A DNA stretch of 64,000 nucleotides from Streptomyces sp. Tue 6430 (GTDB taxonomy: Bacteria; Actinomycetota; Actinomycetes; Streptomycetales; Streptomycetaceae): the NCBI GenBank assembly GCA_021568835.1, contig JAKGSH010000010.1, positions 682,001 to 746,000 of the forward strand. Reading direction: 5' to 3'. The notes under the pieces are model-generated. The model was not told the DNA's origin, ran no database searches, and was given only the letters and a program-made list of their open reading frames with translations. Below are positions 63,710-64,000 of this stretch, one piece after another (position 1 is the first letter of the stretch; each line of letters opens with the position of its first letter). The translations under genes were made by a program, and so were the position numbers.

Positions 63710-64000
63710 ATGAGTTCCGTTCTGCATCCGGCGACACCGGGCCAGGATCGTCAGGCCCCGTCGACCGCCGGGAAGTACCGGCCCATCTCCTCTCACCTGG
63801 CCATCACGCCACCGGTGAGCGTCGTCATCCCGGCGATGAACGAGGCCGAGAACCTCCCGTACGTCTTCAAGACCCTGCCGGACTGGATCCACGAAGTGGT
63901 GCTGGTCGACGGCAACTCCACCGACGCCACCGTCGAGGTCGCGCGGGAACTGTGGCCCGGCGTCAAGGTCGTGGAGCAGCGCGGCCGGGGCAAGGGCGAC
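63710..64000 (+). CDS. Family 2 glycosyltransferase (3' truncated by window end)
   Basis: Ninety-seven residues are visible, starting at the ATG at 63710 with GAGAGGGA upstream. The nucleotide-sugar domain begins VSVVIPAMNEAENL, followed by EVVLVDGNSTDATVEVAREL and QRGRGKGD, all typical of GT2 polyprenyl-phosphate mannosyl/glucosyltransferase-like enzymes. The preceding 35 residues are polar. Acceptor and fate cannot be judged from this fragment. Confidence 0.88.
   Translation, partial: MSSVLHPATPGQDRQAPSTAGKYRPISSHLAITPPVSVVIPAMNEAENLPYVFKTLPDWIHEVVLVDGNSTDATVEVARELWPGVKVVEQRGRGKGD

Noticed and set aside
1..64000. Programmed -1 frameshifting as the cause of the split genes
   Set aside because: Too many unrelated genes are affected, no slippery heptamer or downstream structure recurs, and the signature follows G/C runs.

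Overview
The window is about 73% GC by eye, with third-position GC bias, GTG starts, four-base stop/start overlaps and very dense TetR/GntR-type regulators. Together these point to a Streptomyces chromosome. The order gluconate cluster, soxR, fatty-acid/alcohol genes, hmgA, SGNH esterase resembles what I recall of the S. coelicolor SCO167x-SCO173x region (soxR as SCO1697, the esterase as SCO1725). That correspondence is from memory, not a search.

Dominant technical observation: roughly half of the genes are broken by single-base losses. About 39 reading-frame breaks can be placed, and all but one behave as -1, nearly always in or next to a G or C run. The proteins are continuous once one base is restored, so I annotate those loci as single genes and state where the frame jumps. 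This looks like uncorrected homopolymer error, not mass pseudogenisation.

Layout. 1-4.5 kb: 3' part of an NRPS-like Pls/PosA-type protein, an M1 metallopeptidase and a SEC-C/YchJ protein. 4.5-7.3 kb: gluconate repressor, gluconokinase and permease. 7.4-14 kb: cytochrome b / Mo-oxidoreductase pair, a repeat-tailed hypothetical, DMT transporter, NUDIX plus two DUF202 membrane proteins, and a quinone-reductase-like enzyme. 14.2-19.7 kb: two convergent acyl-CoA operons (phosphotransferase + acyl-CoA dehydrogenase; SDR + acyl-CoA synthetase + TetR), each behind a related ACCGGT-centred operator and meeting at a perfect hairpin. 20-25.4 kb: secreted penicillin-acylase-type Ntn hydrolase, zinc-ribbon hypothetical, a truncated BKACE remnant and a DraRnl-type RNA ligase. 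25.4-34.4 kb: soxR and two TetR circuits (MaoC hydratase; acyl-CoA dehydrogenase plus a distant alcohol/aldehyde dehydrogenase operon), each with matching operator pairs, plus an ArsR/EamA pair. 34.4-41 kb: orphan sugar-type ABC ATPase, sortase operon, MFS and CitMHS transporters. 41-48 kb: molybdopterin oxidoreductase, TetR/lipoprotein pair, hmgA, GntR and a short type-ISP methylase-like protein. 48-52 kb: TetR divergent from a two-gene ABC exporter, and a CoA-transferase. 52-59 kb: ECF sigma/zinc anti-sigma divergent from a DUF4331 protein, followed by a TPR protein and a His-rich NicO metal transporter. 59-64 kb: Ser/Thr kinase, SGNH esterase, subtilase, and the start of a family-2 glycosyltransferase.

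The most attractive candidates for new biology are the sigma/anti-sigma-DUF4331-TPR-NicO module, the operator-linked TetR regulons, and the isolated RNA ligase. No tRNA, rRNA, CRISPR array, insertion sequence or prophage gene was seen.
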